From: Bacillota bacterium
Lineage (GTDB): Bacteria; Bacillota; Bacilli; Alicyclobacillales; SLC66
Direction of reading: 5' to 3'
DNA length: 42,642 bases
Assembly (NCBI GenBank): GCA_021785975.1
Contig: JAJYOE010000012.1
Coordinates: 1 to 42,642 of the forward strand
Shown one piece after another: positions 34,573 through 42,578 of this stretch. Below the pieces are notes generated by a model. It was not told the DNA's origin. It worked only from the letters and a program-made list of their open reading frames with translations, and made no database searches. The translations under genes were made by a program, and so were the position numbers. Within the stretch, counting starts at the first letter, position 1, and the number at the start of each line of letters is the position of its first letter.

Positions 34573-37209
34573 TCAACGTACCTGAATCATTTCGCGTTGA
34601 ATCTGCATGGCGTTCACTTCATGTCCTCCATGATCCTCGAGCAACGCGGAAAGAGGCTCCAGTTTTTCAAAAAACATCACTACTACTTCATCATGACTGA
34701 ACTTGTCAAGCGCGTATTCGAGCGCTTTTTTTTCGCTGAACACTTTGATCACAGAAGCACCTGGACGATCAGCAATGATCGCCGACTCAATCAAATCAGC
34801 CATTTCTCCTGGTTGACGCCCTCTCAAATCTGCGTCCTCTTTCACGACAATCGGAGAAAAATAGTGCGCCGCCATTCGCGCAGCACCCTCGATCACTTCG
34901 TTGCTACGGTCTCCGGGAAATCCAATCACCGCAGGCACAGTGCCCGACACCCATTTTTGTACCATATTCCCTATCGCCTTCATCCCGTCTTCGTTATGGC
35001 CATAATCAAGAATGACTCTGAGACCTGAAGGCATTTGATACATCTGTACACGGCCCGGATTTTGTAAAAATGGTTGAAAGGATAGCACCGCTTTTTTGCA
35101 GACTGCCCTGGTGATGCCGATTTGCCTGGCAGCCGCAATCGCACAAAGGAGGTTGGAGACATGAAATTCTGCTGTTCCCTGAATAGTGAGCGGAACATCC
35201 TGTATTTTGACGATGGTCCATTCGAGTGATCCGGCACCTTCCATCAACCAACCGTTTTTTTCAAAAAACCCTTGACCACCCGCAGCCAGGTGCGCCGCAA
35301 GTATAGGATTATTGCGGTCTTTGCTGATCCAGATAATTTTTGATGTCAGGCGTGAAGAAAGTTTGATTAGTTCCTGGTCATCCGCATTCAGTACCACGCT
35401 GCCCCCCTCGCGAACACACTCTGCGACAAGCGACTTGACGTACACGATATCCTCGATGGTTTCGAGCCCATCCTGCCCGATGTGATCCTTTGTAATATTG
35501 GTTAACACCGCGACATCAGCTAATTCGTAACCAAGCCCTTCGCGGAGGATCCCCCCCCTCGCGGTTTCAAGGACCGCTGCTTCGATCGTGGGATCTGTTA
35601 GCACCATGATTGCACTCTTAGGTCCTGAAGCGTCCCCGCTCCAAACCTTGTCGTCGCCAATAAAAATCCCCTCTGTTGTCGTCATGCCCACCACTTTGCC
35701 TGTTTCCTGAACGATATGCCGAATCAGGCGTGTCGTGGTCGTTTTTCCATTAGTTCCAGTCACGCTGATGAGCGGCACATGAGCGCTGCTACCGGTGGGA
35801 AAGAGCGCACTTAAAATGGCTTCTCCCGCATCCCTTGGTTCCCCAAGACTAGGAAAATGATGCATGCGAATGCCAGGTGCCGCATTGACTTCGATAATGA
35901 TAACAGGAGTACTCGCATCGCTGATATCGGGGGTCAGCACATCAACTCCGCACACATCAAGTCCAATGGCAAGTGCCGCTCTGATCGCCGTGTGTGCATG
36001 ATTCTGATGAACTCGGGACGTGACGTCAATAGCGATTCCCCCCGTGCTCAAATTGGCGCTGTCACGCAGAAGCACCACTTCACCATCGCGCGGCACTTCA
36101 TGAAGTGAGCGTTTTGTGCGCTTCAAATAATCCAGCACAAATTCATCTACAGGAATTTTGGTCAGCGGCTTTTCGTGATCGTCGCCGCGAAGCGGGTTGC
36201 CATTGGCTATCCTTATCAACTCATCGACAGTATGCATGCCGTCACCGACAATGTGCGCGGGAACCCTTTCCGATGCCGCGATGAGTTTCCCATTGATGAT
36301 TAAGAGCCGATACTGTTTACCCATCGCCTGTTCCTCGATTATCACTTCTGGCGATACCTGTTGCGCGAAGGAAAAACCTTTTTCCAAATCAGTTAGCGTT
36401 TCGATCTCCAGTGTGATCCCCTGACCCTGACATCCGTCAATTGGTTTGACCACCACCGGTTTTTTCAGCTTGACAAACCATTTACTCGCCTCGTCGAGCG
36501 TCCTTGCCACGCCGCCACAAGGCACCGGAAGGCCAATTTCCCTTAAAAGCAGCTTGGTCATCTCTTTGTCACTTGCAATATCCACGCCGATGGCTGAAGT
36601 ATGACTAGTCAGGGTGGCTTTGATCCACTTCTTGAATTTCCCTGTGCCAAGTTGAACCAAGCTGTGCGAACCGATTCTTCGCACCTGAATATTCCTTCTT
36701 TTTGCTGCGTCAACGACCGCTTTGGCGCTAGGACCTAGATCCATCACCGCTTGTAATTTTTGTACTTGCTCCAGTTTTGCAGATAGATCGAAACCCACGC
36801 CTTTCACACACGCCTCGACTAGTTCGATGGCGATAGGGATCAACGCCTCAACGACTGGTCTTGACTCCATTTCAAGAACGACATCATATAAGTTCGGGAT
36901 ACCCGCCATCCGCGTTTTCCCATAGGTCACCTCATAACCAAGCACATGCTGCATCTCAAGCACTACATGTTCCACAATGTGACCAAAGTAAGTCCCTTCG
37001 CGAAGCCTTTCCACGAAACCGCCTGCATGCCCCAATCCGCAATAATGCTCGGACAATCCGGGCAGCAATTGCAATAATCGTTTGGTGAATGGAGGAAAGT
37101 CGCTGCTCTCCTTGTCCGTCAGGTCTTCCAGATCAAGCCTCACGACCATCACCGGTCTGTGCAAATACACATTGGGACCTTCAAACACCCGCAAATCGAC
37201 CACTTTCAA
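34573..37209 (-). CDS. cphA: Cyanophycin synthetase
   Basis: Polymerises aspartate and arginine into the storage polymer cyanophycin, using ATP. The 878-residue product has the expected three parts: an N-terminal domain (1-160, GLGHAGGFVERLREGTYFGH), an ATP-grasp domain (about 215-475, VVVKPIDGCQGQGI and IIEVNAAPGIRMHHFPS) that adds aspartate, and a Mur-ligase-like domain (from about 485, VTGTNGKTTTTRLI) that adds arginine. Both ATP-binding motifs are intact. The start is TTG, with GAGGAG upstream, and overlaps the cyanophycinase stop by 4 bases. Confidence 0.95.
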   Translation of the reverse strand: MKVVDLRVFEGPNVYLHRPVMVVRLDLEDLTDKESSDFPPFTKRLLQLLPGLSEHYCGLGHAGGFVERLREGTYFGHIVEHVVLEMQHVLGYEVTYGKTRMAGIPNLYDVVLEMESRPVVEALIPIAIELVEACVKGVGFDLSAKLEQVQKLQAVMDLGPSAKAVVDAAKRRNIQVRRIGSHSLVQLGTGKFKKWIKATLTSHTSAIGVDIASDKEMTKLLLREIGLPVPCGGVARTLDEASKWFVKLKKPVVVKPIDGCQGQGITLEIETLTDLEKGFSFAQQVSPEVIIEEQAMGKQYRLLIINGKLIAASERVPAHIVGDGMHTVDELIRIANGNPLRGDDHEKPLTKIPVDEFVLDYLKRTKRSLHEVPRDGEVVLLRDSANLSTGGIAIDVTSRVHQNHAHTAIRAALAIGLDVCGVDVLTPDISDASTPVIIIEVNAAPGIRMHHFPSLGEPRDAGEAILSALFPTGSSAHVPLISVTGTNGKTTTTRLIRHIVQETGKVVGMTTTEGIFIGDDKVWSGDASGPKSAIMVLTDPTIEAAVLETARGGILREGLGYELADVAVLTNITKDHIGQDGLETIEDIVYVKSLVAECVREGGSVVLNADDQELIKLSSRLTSKIIWISKDRNNPILAAHLAAGGQGFFEKNGWLMEGAGSLEWTIVKIQDVPLTIQGTAEFHVSNLLCAIAAARQIGITRAVCKKAVLSFQPFLQNPGRVQMYQMPSGLRVILDYGHNEDGMKAIGNMVQKWVSGTVPAVIGFPGDRSNEVIEGAARMAAHYFSPIVVKEDADLRGRQPGEMADLIESAIIADRPGASVIKVFSEKKALEYALDKFSHDEVVVMFFEKLEPLSALLEDHGGHEVNAMQIQREMIQVR

Positions 37210-38030
37210 ACTGGTTCACTCCTCGCAAGGCGCTCTATGTCAGGTTGTCGTTCCCTCAACAAAAAATGATAGCCAGACGGCAATACATGAAGTTTCACTC
37301 CGTACAACGCCATTGGGTCATCCTTTTGCAATCTATCTATATTGGAAAAAAGCAATGCTCCGGCATCGACGATGACCACTGCCCCCTTGCCAATCACCTC
37401 CATCTCGTTGCCATTGACGATCACCGCGGTATTTTCATCAATACCCAGTCCTAGATGGTGAGGATATTTGGCGACAGCCGCAAGCAATCTTCCCAGTCGA
37501 CCTCGTTGAGCAAAATGCTGGTCGATGACCACGCCATCGATAAATTCCATCCCTGGCGCCATCGTGACAATCCCCAACTTTGGATTTGTATCCCCCGAAC
37601 CATCGACGATCATGGTGCTACTCATCATGGATGCACCAGCGCTTGTCCCACCTAGTACCAGTCCCTCTCCGTGACGCTCATGCAGCGTTGCGTCCACTTT
37701 TGTTCCCCCAAGCAACTCGGTGATACGGATTTGTTCTCCCCCAGTAAAAAAAACGCCTGTGGCCTGTTCAATGGCTTTACAGGCGCTTTCCCGATTGGCG
37801 GCAGCGCGGGAAGACACGTCAAACGTCCGCACATCTTCCACATTCAACCGCTCAAACACATCAATATAGTCTGCACCGACTTCTACAGGAAGCTTCGTGG
37901 CGACTGTCATGACGACGATGCGCGCATGAATGCCTCCCGCCAGCCTGACAAACTCTCTCAGGATGGACATGTCTTCATGTTTATCCTCTGCGCCGCCTAC
38001 GATGACGAGGGGACCCTTTTGTCCACTCAT
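37206..38030 (-). CDS. cphB: Cyanophycinase
   Basis: Serine exopeptidase that cuts cyanophycin into beta-Asp-Arg dipeptides. The 274-residue product has IVGGAEDK at 10-17, FFTGGEQIRITELL at 94-107 and the nucleophile S130 in GGTSAGAS, then GVVIDQHFAQRGRLGRLL. All fit the S51 family. It is translationally coupled to cphA. The start lies only 36 bases after the sspF terminator, so no free space for a separate promoter is visible. Confidence 0.95.
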   Translation of the reverse strand: MSGQKGPLVIVGGAEDKHEDMSILREFVRLAGGIHARIVVMTVATKLPVEVGADYIDVFERLNVEDVRTFDVSSRAAANRESACKAIEQATGVFFTGGEQIRITELLGGTKVDATLHERHGEGLVLGGTSAGASMMSSTMIVDGSGDTNPKLGIVTMAPGMEFIDGVVIDQHFAQRGRLGRLLAAVAKYPHHLGLGIDENTAVIVNGNEMEVIGKGAVVIVDAGALLFSNIDRLQKDDPMALYGVKLHVLPSGYHFLLRERQPDIERLARSEPV

Positions 38031-38065
38031 GATTTTTCACCGACCCCCAACACTTGCTTCGATTC

Positions 38066-38091
38066 AAAAGAGGCGGCATCACAGCCGCCTC
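38066..38091 (-). terminator. Intrinsic terminator of sspF
   Basis: Minus strand: perfect 8-bp stem GAGGCGGC / GCCGCCTC with a 6-base loop (38091-38070), followed by TTTT (38069-38066). It lies 18 bases after sspF and 36 bases before cphB. Confidence 0.88.
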
Positions 38092-38108
38092 GGTCGCAAC
38101 CCTCTCCG

Positions 38109-38300
38109 TTATCTCACCGACCCGTTCGTACGATTTGCCAAGGACTCCTCAGCAATCTCAATGGCGCGTTTGACCATATTTCCGGCGTCACGCGTGGTGA
38201 TTCCACCCCATCCTTCACGCATCAGGGTAGGATAGAAACCCAGTTCTTTCGCCAGTTCGTACTTTAGCGATTCTGACATCATGCCTCGCCTTCGCCCCAT
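38109..38300 (-). CDS. sspF: Small acid-soluble spore protein SspF (alpha/beta type)
   Basis: A 63-residue spore DNA-binding protein. [20 protein letters not shown] and [19 protein letters not shown] match B. subtilis SspF closely, including the glycine and arginine positions. It saturates forespore DNA and protects it, and is degraded by the GPR protease in germination. AAAGGGGG lies 7 bases before the ATG. It has a sigma-G-like promoter and a strong terminator. Confidence 0.95.
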   Translation of the reverse strand: MGRRRGMMSESLKYELAKELGFYPTLMREGWGGITTRDAGNMVKRAIEIAEESLANRTNGSVR

Positions 38301-38334
38301 GTCGGAACCCCCTTTGAGAAATTGCGTCCTTTTG

Positions 38335-38363
38335 TATATTGCCCCTCATGTTTTTGCTTATGC
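38335..38363 (-). promoter_or_regulatory. Candidate sigma-G promoter of sspF
   Basis: Minus strand: GCATA (38363-38359), 17-base spacer, CAATATA (38341-38335). This fits the sigma-G pattern GHATR and CATnnTA with one mismatch. The leader would be about 27 bases. Confidence 0.55.
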
Positions 38364-38376
38364 CACACATCACCAC

Positions 38377-38415
38377 AAAGGCTGCCTCCCGCCAGTTCGG
38401 CGAAAAGCAGCCTTT
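38377..38415 (-). terminator. Terminator between veg and sspF
   Basis: AAAGGCTGC (38377-38385) and GCAGCCTTT (38407-38415) form a 9-bp stem, with an inner CGCC/GGCG hairpin in the loop. The arms end in A/T so it can work in both directions. It lies 55 bases after veg. Confidence 0.65.
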
Positions 38416-38469
38416 GTATAAATACCAGAAATCTGAAAGATATCACTTTTGATTTTTAATCATTTACAT

Positions 38470-38745
38470 TCATTCAGCACTGCCAACGCGGATTTGTTCA
38501 TCCTCACGCAGTACCAGCAATTCCACGGTTTCGGTCAAGACATCGGCATAACTGTAAGACACGCGCTTAAATGAACTTTCCGCTTGATCCAGCTTTACTA
38601 CAAAAACAGAAGGATAGGTTTCCTCCAAAACGCCTGTCCTCTCCACCGTTTTGCGGCGACCCCCATTGGCTCGCAGCAATATCTTCTCCCCGACAAGGGT
38701 TTCAAGATTACGCCGAATATCCTGCAAAGCGTTCTTTGCAGACAC
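38470..38745 (-). CDS. veg: Veg protein
   Basis: A 91-residue protein of the Veg family, with [29 protein letters not shown] and [19 protein letters not shown], nearly as in B. subtilis. Veg is a small SH3-like protein that affects biofilm matrix genes there. The longest frame opens at a GTG at 38754, but that codon is part of the ribosome-binding site GAGGTGGAG. The GTG at 38745 is the better start and matches the family N-terminus. Two tandem sigma-A promoters precede it. Confidence 0.95.
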   Translation of the reverse strand: MSAKNALQDIRRNLETLVGEKILLRANGGRRKTVERTGVLEETYPSVFVVKLDQAESSFKRVSYSYADVLTETVELLVLREDEQIRVGSAE

Positions 38746-38770
38746 CCACTCCACCTCTTTTCATAGGTGA

Positions 38771-38799
38771 AGTATAACACAAGCTTAAAATTGTGTCAA
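38771..38799 (-). promoter_or_regulatory. veg promoter, proximal (sigma-A)
   Basis: Minus strand: TTGACA (38799-38794), 17-base spacer, TATACT (38776-38771). The start would be only about 20 bases before the veg start codon. Confidence 0.8.
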
Positions 38800-38809
38800 G
38801 GAATTAGAT

Positions 38810-38839
38810 ATTATATCAATGCTCCTTTAATCTTGTCAA
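38810..38839 (-). promoter_or_regulatory. veg promoter, distal (sigma-A)
   Basis: Minus strand: TTGACA (38839-38834), 18-base spacer, TATAAT (38815-38810). It lies 40 bases upstream of the proximal promoter, so its expected start falls near the proximal -35. The DNA above it is A/T-rich and could serve as an UP element. Confidence 0.82.
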
Positions 38840-38878
38840 TATAGTAATGAGTTTTTCATATTTTCAAACGAAAAAAAA

Positions 38879-39742
38879 TTAATACCTTGATCTCGGTAAA
38901 CCGATTCTGTACTTGCCTCTTGACTCTATTCCTCCGAGACCTTCGACTCCCGTGATGGTGGATTGCACCACTTCATAGATATCAATCGTCTCCTGAATAG
39001 GGGTAAAAGCGATTTTTTCAGCGACAAGCACCGGGTCGAGTGCATGGATCAGGATTCGGTCCGGCGAACTCGCAAAATTCGCCCCGGCCTCCAACAACGC
39101 CTCATAATGCGACTGACAAGCCCCTGCAAAGATAATCAATTCATCCAGGCTCCGTTCGTATCGCCTTGCGGCCCTTACTGCCTGCACAAAATGGTTGGAA
39201 TTGCGGTACTTATCCATCCTCAGCATTTCGTTTTTTTTCCCCTTACGCAACACACTGTCATGACCTGTAATAATCAAAATGTCAGGTTCAAACTCGTTCA
39301 ACAACTTTGGCATATATTGTGCCATCTCTGATTCCGGGATGTTTTTCCCGACCGCGCGGATGCCAAGCTTGCGGTAGGTTTGCAAGCATTTTTCCAGGTA
39401 AGTACCATCCCCATCGAGATGGAGTACGCGGCCAGGAAGTTCAAAAAAATCATCAAATTGTTTTTTATGCAGAGAGCGAAACCCATTTCGCTCCCGCTCC
39501 ACCTGTCGCCGGATCTGAACGAGGCGCACCGATTCATTTTCCAGTTTGACCTGGGCTATGCGATAGTGATCAATTTCCTCCTCGGTGATTAATTCAAGAT
39601 CGTCCACAGGGGAGTCGGCGATCAACCTGACATCGAGTCCCTTCAAGGTGGCCATTCCCGATTCAGGGTCCACCTCCACCACGACAAAACAAACGTCTTT
39701 ACCGTATGATTTCCTGACCACCATGTCCCCGGATTTCCACAT
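38879..39742 (-). CDS. yabG: Sporulation-specific cysteine protease YabG
   Basis: A 287-residue protease that processes spore coat proteins late in sporulation. It matches YabG in its start (MWKSGDMVVRKSYGKDVCF) and in the conserved second half: LIITGHD with H161 and FAGACQSHYEALLEAGANFASSP with C209. These are the likely catalytic pair by comparison with studied YabG proteins. GGAGG lies 7 bases before the ATG at 39742; the frame is open 30 bases further. A sigma-K-like promoter fits mother-cell expression. No clear terminator follows. Confidence 0.94.
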   Translation of the reverse strand: MWKSGDMVVRKSYGKDVCFVVVEVDPESGMATLKGLDVRLIADSPVDDLELITEEEIDHYRIAQVKLENESVRLVQIRRQVERERNGFRSLHKKQFDDFFELPGRVLHLDGDGTYLEKCLQTYRKLGIRAVGKNIPESEMAQYMPKLLNEFEPDILIITGHDSVLRKGKKNEMLRMDKYRNSNHFVQAVRAARRYERSLDELIIFAGACQSHYEALLEAGANFASSPDRILIHALDPVLVAEKIAFTPIQETIDIYEVVQSTITGVEGLGGIESRGKYRIGLPRSRY

Positions 39743-39763
39743 GCCGCATCCTCCATCGCACAC

Positions 39764-39796
39764 TTTGCACATCCTAAAATCCAGTCTATGTGCAAA
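39764..39796. repeat. Perfect 9-bp dyad at the yabG start of transcription
   Basis: TTTGCACAT (39764-39772) and ATGTGCAAA (39788-39796), 15 bases apart. The dyad spans from inside the yabG -10 region to about +11, so it could be an operator or make a 5' leader structure. Confidence 0.65.
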
Positions 39797-39810
39797 CGCC
39801 TAGGGAGGTT
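39782..39810 (-). promoter_or_regulatory. Candidate sigma-K promoter of yabG
   Basis: Minus strand: AACC (39810-39807), 16-base spacer, CATAGACTG (39790-39782). The sigma-K consensus is mACm-N16-CATAnnnTA, so only the last base differs. yabG is a sigma-K gene in B. subtilis. Confidence 0.6.
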
Positions 39811-39831
39811 CACAGCAAAATCATTCAACTT

Positions 39832-40311
39832 TCAGGATTTGGTGTAGCGGTCAGCCACTTTGGACGCGCCAAAAGAGTCAGGTTTGATGCGCGCCACGTA
39901 GCCGCTTTGGGTAATCCAGCCCATGACGTCTTTGATGAGGATTTTGGTTTCTCCTTCCTCTCCGATGTCCAGGTGAATTTCGATTGGCAATTGGTTACCA
40001 AGTTTCGCCAACTCTGATTCAAGCGCTTGAACCGTTTCGAGCGCGTAGGAGGCTTCCATGAAAATCCGCTGCTTGAAGGCCAGTGTTTTTTTGTAAGGAC
40101 GTTTCAAAAAATAAAAACGCGCGCCTTTCCCCACTCGATGAATGACAATGGCAGTCACAAACAAAGTGGCATGACGCGCGCTTCGCGGTTGCGAATCAGA
40201 ACCGACGATTAGTCGATATTGGTGGTCAGGCATTTCTTCACAAAAACGCAGAATATCCTCTGCGACTTCTTCCAATGACATGTTCCCTTTCGTAGGACTG
40301 ACAAATTGCAT
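39832..40311 (-). CDS. YkuK-family ribonuclease H-like protein (DUF458)
   Basis: A 159-residue protein with an RNase H-like fold. It has YRLIVGSDSQPR with the first acidic residue, TLFVTAIVIHRVGKGARF, IEIHLDIGEEGETK with the second, and a C-terminal IKPDSFGASKVADRYTK that is the hallmark of the YkuK family. Its function is unknown; nuclease activity is inferred from the fold. It starts at ATG after GGCGGTGA. In B. subtilis ykuK is elsewhere, so its place between ksgA and yabG is a local arrangement. Confidence 0.88.
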   Translation of the reverse strand: MQFVSPTKGNMSLEEVAEDILRFCEEMPDHQYRLIVGSDSQPRSARHATLFVTAIVIHRVGKGARFYFLKRPYKKTLAFKQRIFMEASYALETVQALESELAKLGNQLPIEIHLDIGEEGETKILIKDVMGWITQSGYVARIKPDSFGASKVADRYTKS

Positions 40312-40335
40312 ATGGCTTCACCGCCTCAATGATTG

Positions 40336-41226
40336 TCAGACACCGGGCTGGAATCGCTCCGCATAGACTCGCGCCAGCTCGGCAAATTCTCGGATGGATA
40401 ACGTCTCACCTCTGCGATTACTATCAATACTTGCTAATTTCACCCATTCTGATACAGAACTTTTCGACAAATTTTGAAATTCCCCTGCAAGGGCATTGAG
40501 CAGCGTTTTACGCCGTTGTTGAAACGCTCCTCTCACCACCTTAAAGAATAACTGACGATCCACTTCACGAGCGTCAGGATGCAACCTCATGCGAAGGGAT
40601 ACCACGGCAGAGTCCACATTGGGATTAGGTAAAAAAGCGGAAGAAGACACTTTCATGAATAGATCGGGTTCACTATAATACTGCACCGCCACACTGAGCG
40701 CCCCGTACGCTTTGCCGCCAGGTGTAGCCACCATTCGCTCAGCCACTTCTTTTTGCACCATGACGACCATTTTCGCCAAAGGCAGTTCGTCTTCAAGGAG
40801 CTTCATGACGATAGGGGTAGTGATGTAGTAAGGTAAGTTGGCCACGACCCGAATAGAGAATTCACCTTCCAGTGCAGCAAGCAGTGCTGTGAAATCAAAC
40901 TTCAACGCATCCGCCGAAATGATTTCCACCTGAGCATAGGGACTCATGGTTTCTTTCAAGAGGGGGATGAGTTGTCGATCCTTTTCGATCGCCAATACTT
41001 TCTCAAAGCCTGCCTCCGCAAGCGCCTGAGTCAGCGTACCAACACCCGGTCCGATTTCTAGTGCCGCCAGCTTCTCTCCATCTGCATCTTCCATTGCTTC
41101 TTCTACAATAGCATGAAGCACCTGACCGTCAATTAAGAAATTCTGTCCGTATTGTTTTTTTAATGTAAACCCGCGATCACGAAGCAGCGCTTTCACCACG
41201 GACGGTTGATACAAAGGAGCGGTCAT
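40336..41226 (-). CDS. ksgA: 16S rRNA dimethyladenosine transferase
   Basis: Dimethylates two adjacent adenosines in the 3' helix of 16S rRNA during small-subunit assembly. The 296-residue product has KKQYGQNFLID at 23-33, the SAM motif LEIGPGVGTLTQAL (about 56-69) and the catalytic NLPYYIT motif near 129. A C-terminal helical domain includes FLPNPNVDSAVV and AFQQRRKTLLNAL. The ATG overlaps the rnmV stop by 4 bases, so translation is coupled. Confidence 0.97.
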   Translation of the reverse strand: MTAPLYQPSVVKALLRDRGFTLKKQYGQNFLIDGQVLHAIVEEAMEDADGEKLAALEIGPGVGTLTQALAEAGFEKVLAIEKDRQLIPLLKETMSPYAQVEIISADALKFDFTALLAALEGEFSIRVVANLPYYITTPIVMKLLEDELPLAKMVVMVQKEVAERMVATPGGKAYGALSVAVQYYSEPDLFMKVSSSAFLPNPNVDSAVVSLRMRLHPDAREVDRQLFFKVVRGAFQQRRKTLLNALAGEFQNLSKSSVSEWVKLASIDSNRRGETLSIREFAELARVYAERFQPGV

Positions 41227-41774
41227 CTCGTGCCTCCCGCATCTATTTTTTCCAATGCCTGAAGAAATTCTTCCCTAGAAACGCGAAGGGTGTTTAGTTT
41301 TTTCACCAATGATTTCCCATTGGCATAGCCAATGCGCAATAAATCCCCCAACTGCTCTCTTCGGGATGCCGCCTCAGGAATTCCGATCAAACCAAACTGT
41401 GCCAAATCCGCCAATGAAAATTCCGGTTCCTCATCATCGACCAAATGCCTCACTTGCGAGAGTGCGCTTGCAATCTCCTCAAACGGCGCATTTTCGATCC
41501 CGATATCGCCGTTTTTAATCGCCCGCTTTTGCGGCAAATACGCATGCTTGCTATCCGGGTACCGCTTGGCAAGCTTACGCCTGATCTGTTCCCCCGCAAA
41601 ATCCGGATCAGTCAAAATGATCAGTCCCCGAATTTTCGCCACGCGGTCAAGTTGCTGATAGACCTCCTGACGAATTCGCGACCCTCCGGTAACGATCACA
41701 TCTGCCTGTACTGCTTTTTGAACCCGATCTCGATCATGTTCGCCCTCAACGACGATCACTTCTTCAATACGCAC
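41223..41774 (-). CDS. rnmV: Ribonuclease M5
   Basis: Matures 5S rRNA from its precursor. The 183-residue product has an N-terminal Toprim domain with VVEGEHDRD and ILTDPDFAGEQIRRKL, carrying the glutamate and DxD-type acidic residues, and a C-terminal region for the RNA-protein substrate. It starts at GTG with AGGAG 9 bases upstream and is coupled to ksgA. The rpfB-like gene found between tatD and rnmV in B. subtilis is absent; only about 6 bases separate the two here. Confidence 0.95.
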   Translation of the reverse strand: MRIEEVIVVEGEHDRDRVQKAVQADVIVTGGSRIRQEVYQQLDRVAKIRGLIILTDPDFAGEQIRRKLAKRYPDSKHAYLPQKRAIKNGDIGIENAPFEEIASALSQVRHLVDDEEPEFSLADLAQFGLIGIPEAASRREQLGDLLRIGYANGKSLVKKLNTLRVSREEFLQALEKIDAGGTR

Positions 41775-41780
41775 AAATCG

Positions 41781-42560
41781 TCACTCCTGTAGCTGAAAAA
41801 CTCGTAATGAGTTTTGGTATACTGCGCGAGCGATGACATCTGGAGATTCCTCGCGGATTTCCATCAATTTTTCTATGACCAATCGAACATTGGCCGGTTC
41901 GTTTTGCTTTCCGCGATAGGGCTCGGGAGTCAGATAAGGCGCATCAGTCTCGACCAGGATGCGATCAAGAGGAAGCGCTGCAGCTACCTCTCTTGGCTTT
42001 TTCGCATTCTTAAACGTGAGCGGGCCAGAGAAAGAAAGATAAAACCCCAGCTTCATACACTCCATCGCCATTTCCACGCTTCCGGAATAGCTGTGCATAA
42101 TTCCCCCGGCAATAAGTGGAGAGACCTCCTTGATGAGCGCTAACACGTCGGCATGTGCCTCGCGATCGTGGATGACGATCGGCAGCCCTTTTTGCTTCGC
42201 GATCTCCATTTGCCTTTTGAACACTTCCGCCTGCACATCGCGTGGTGAATTGTCGTAGTGATAATCGAGTCCTATCTCGCCGATCGCCACGACTTTCGGA
42301 TCATTCGCCCAATTTTCCAGGTCGGCAAAATCTTTCTCCGTCGCTGTCTTCGCATCGTGAGGATGAATGCCGACTGCCGCATAAACGCCAGGGAACCGAT
42401 TCGCGAGTTCCATCGCCCGCCGCGACGATTCTTGGTCGTAGCCTGGCACAAGCAGACGAACCACGCCTGCGTCTTCTGCTCGCTGGATTAGTTCTTCCGC
42501 GTTGTCGAACAAATCCGCGTCATTCAAGTGCGTATGCGTATCAAAAATAGCCAACGTCAC
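41781..42560 (-). CDS. tatD: TatD-family metal-dependent deoxyribonuclease
   Basis: A 259-residue TIM-barrel hydrolase of the TatD family, with the metal site DTHTHLND (7-14), GEIGLDYHYD with the glutamate, VIHDREAH, MHSYSG and VETDAPYLTPEPYRG. It is a DNase or exonuclease by family. It starts at GTG with GGAGGG 6 bases upstream, 18 bases after the metG stop. This is the B. subtilis yabD position. Confidence 0.95.
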   Translation of the reverse strand: MTLAIFDTHTHLNDADLFDNAEELIQRAEDAGVVRLLVPGYDQESSRRAMELANRFPGVYAAVGIHPHDAKTATEKDFADLENWANDPKVVAIGEIGLDYHYDNSPRDVQAEVFKRQMEIAKQKGLPIVIHDREAHADVLALIKEVSPLIAGGIMHSYSGSVEMAMECMKLGFYLSFSGPLTFKNAKKPREVAAALPLDRILVETDAPYLTPEPYRGKQNEPANVRLVIEKLMEIREESPDVIARAVYQNSLRVFQLQE

Positions 42561-42578
42561 ATTCGGCCCTCCATCCGG

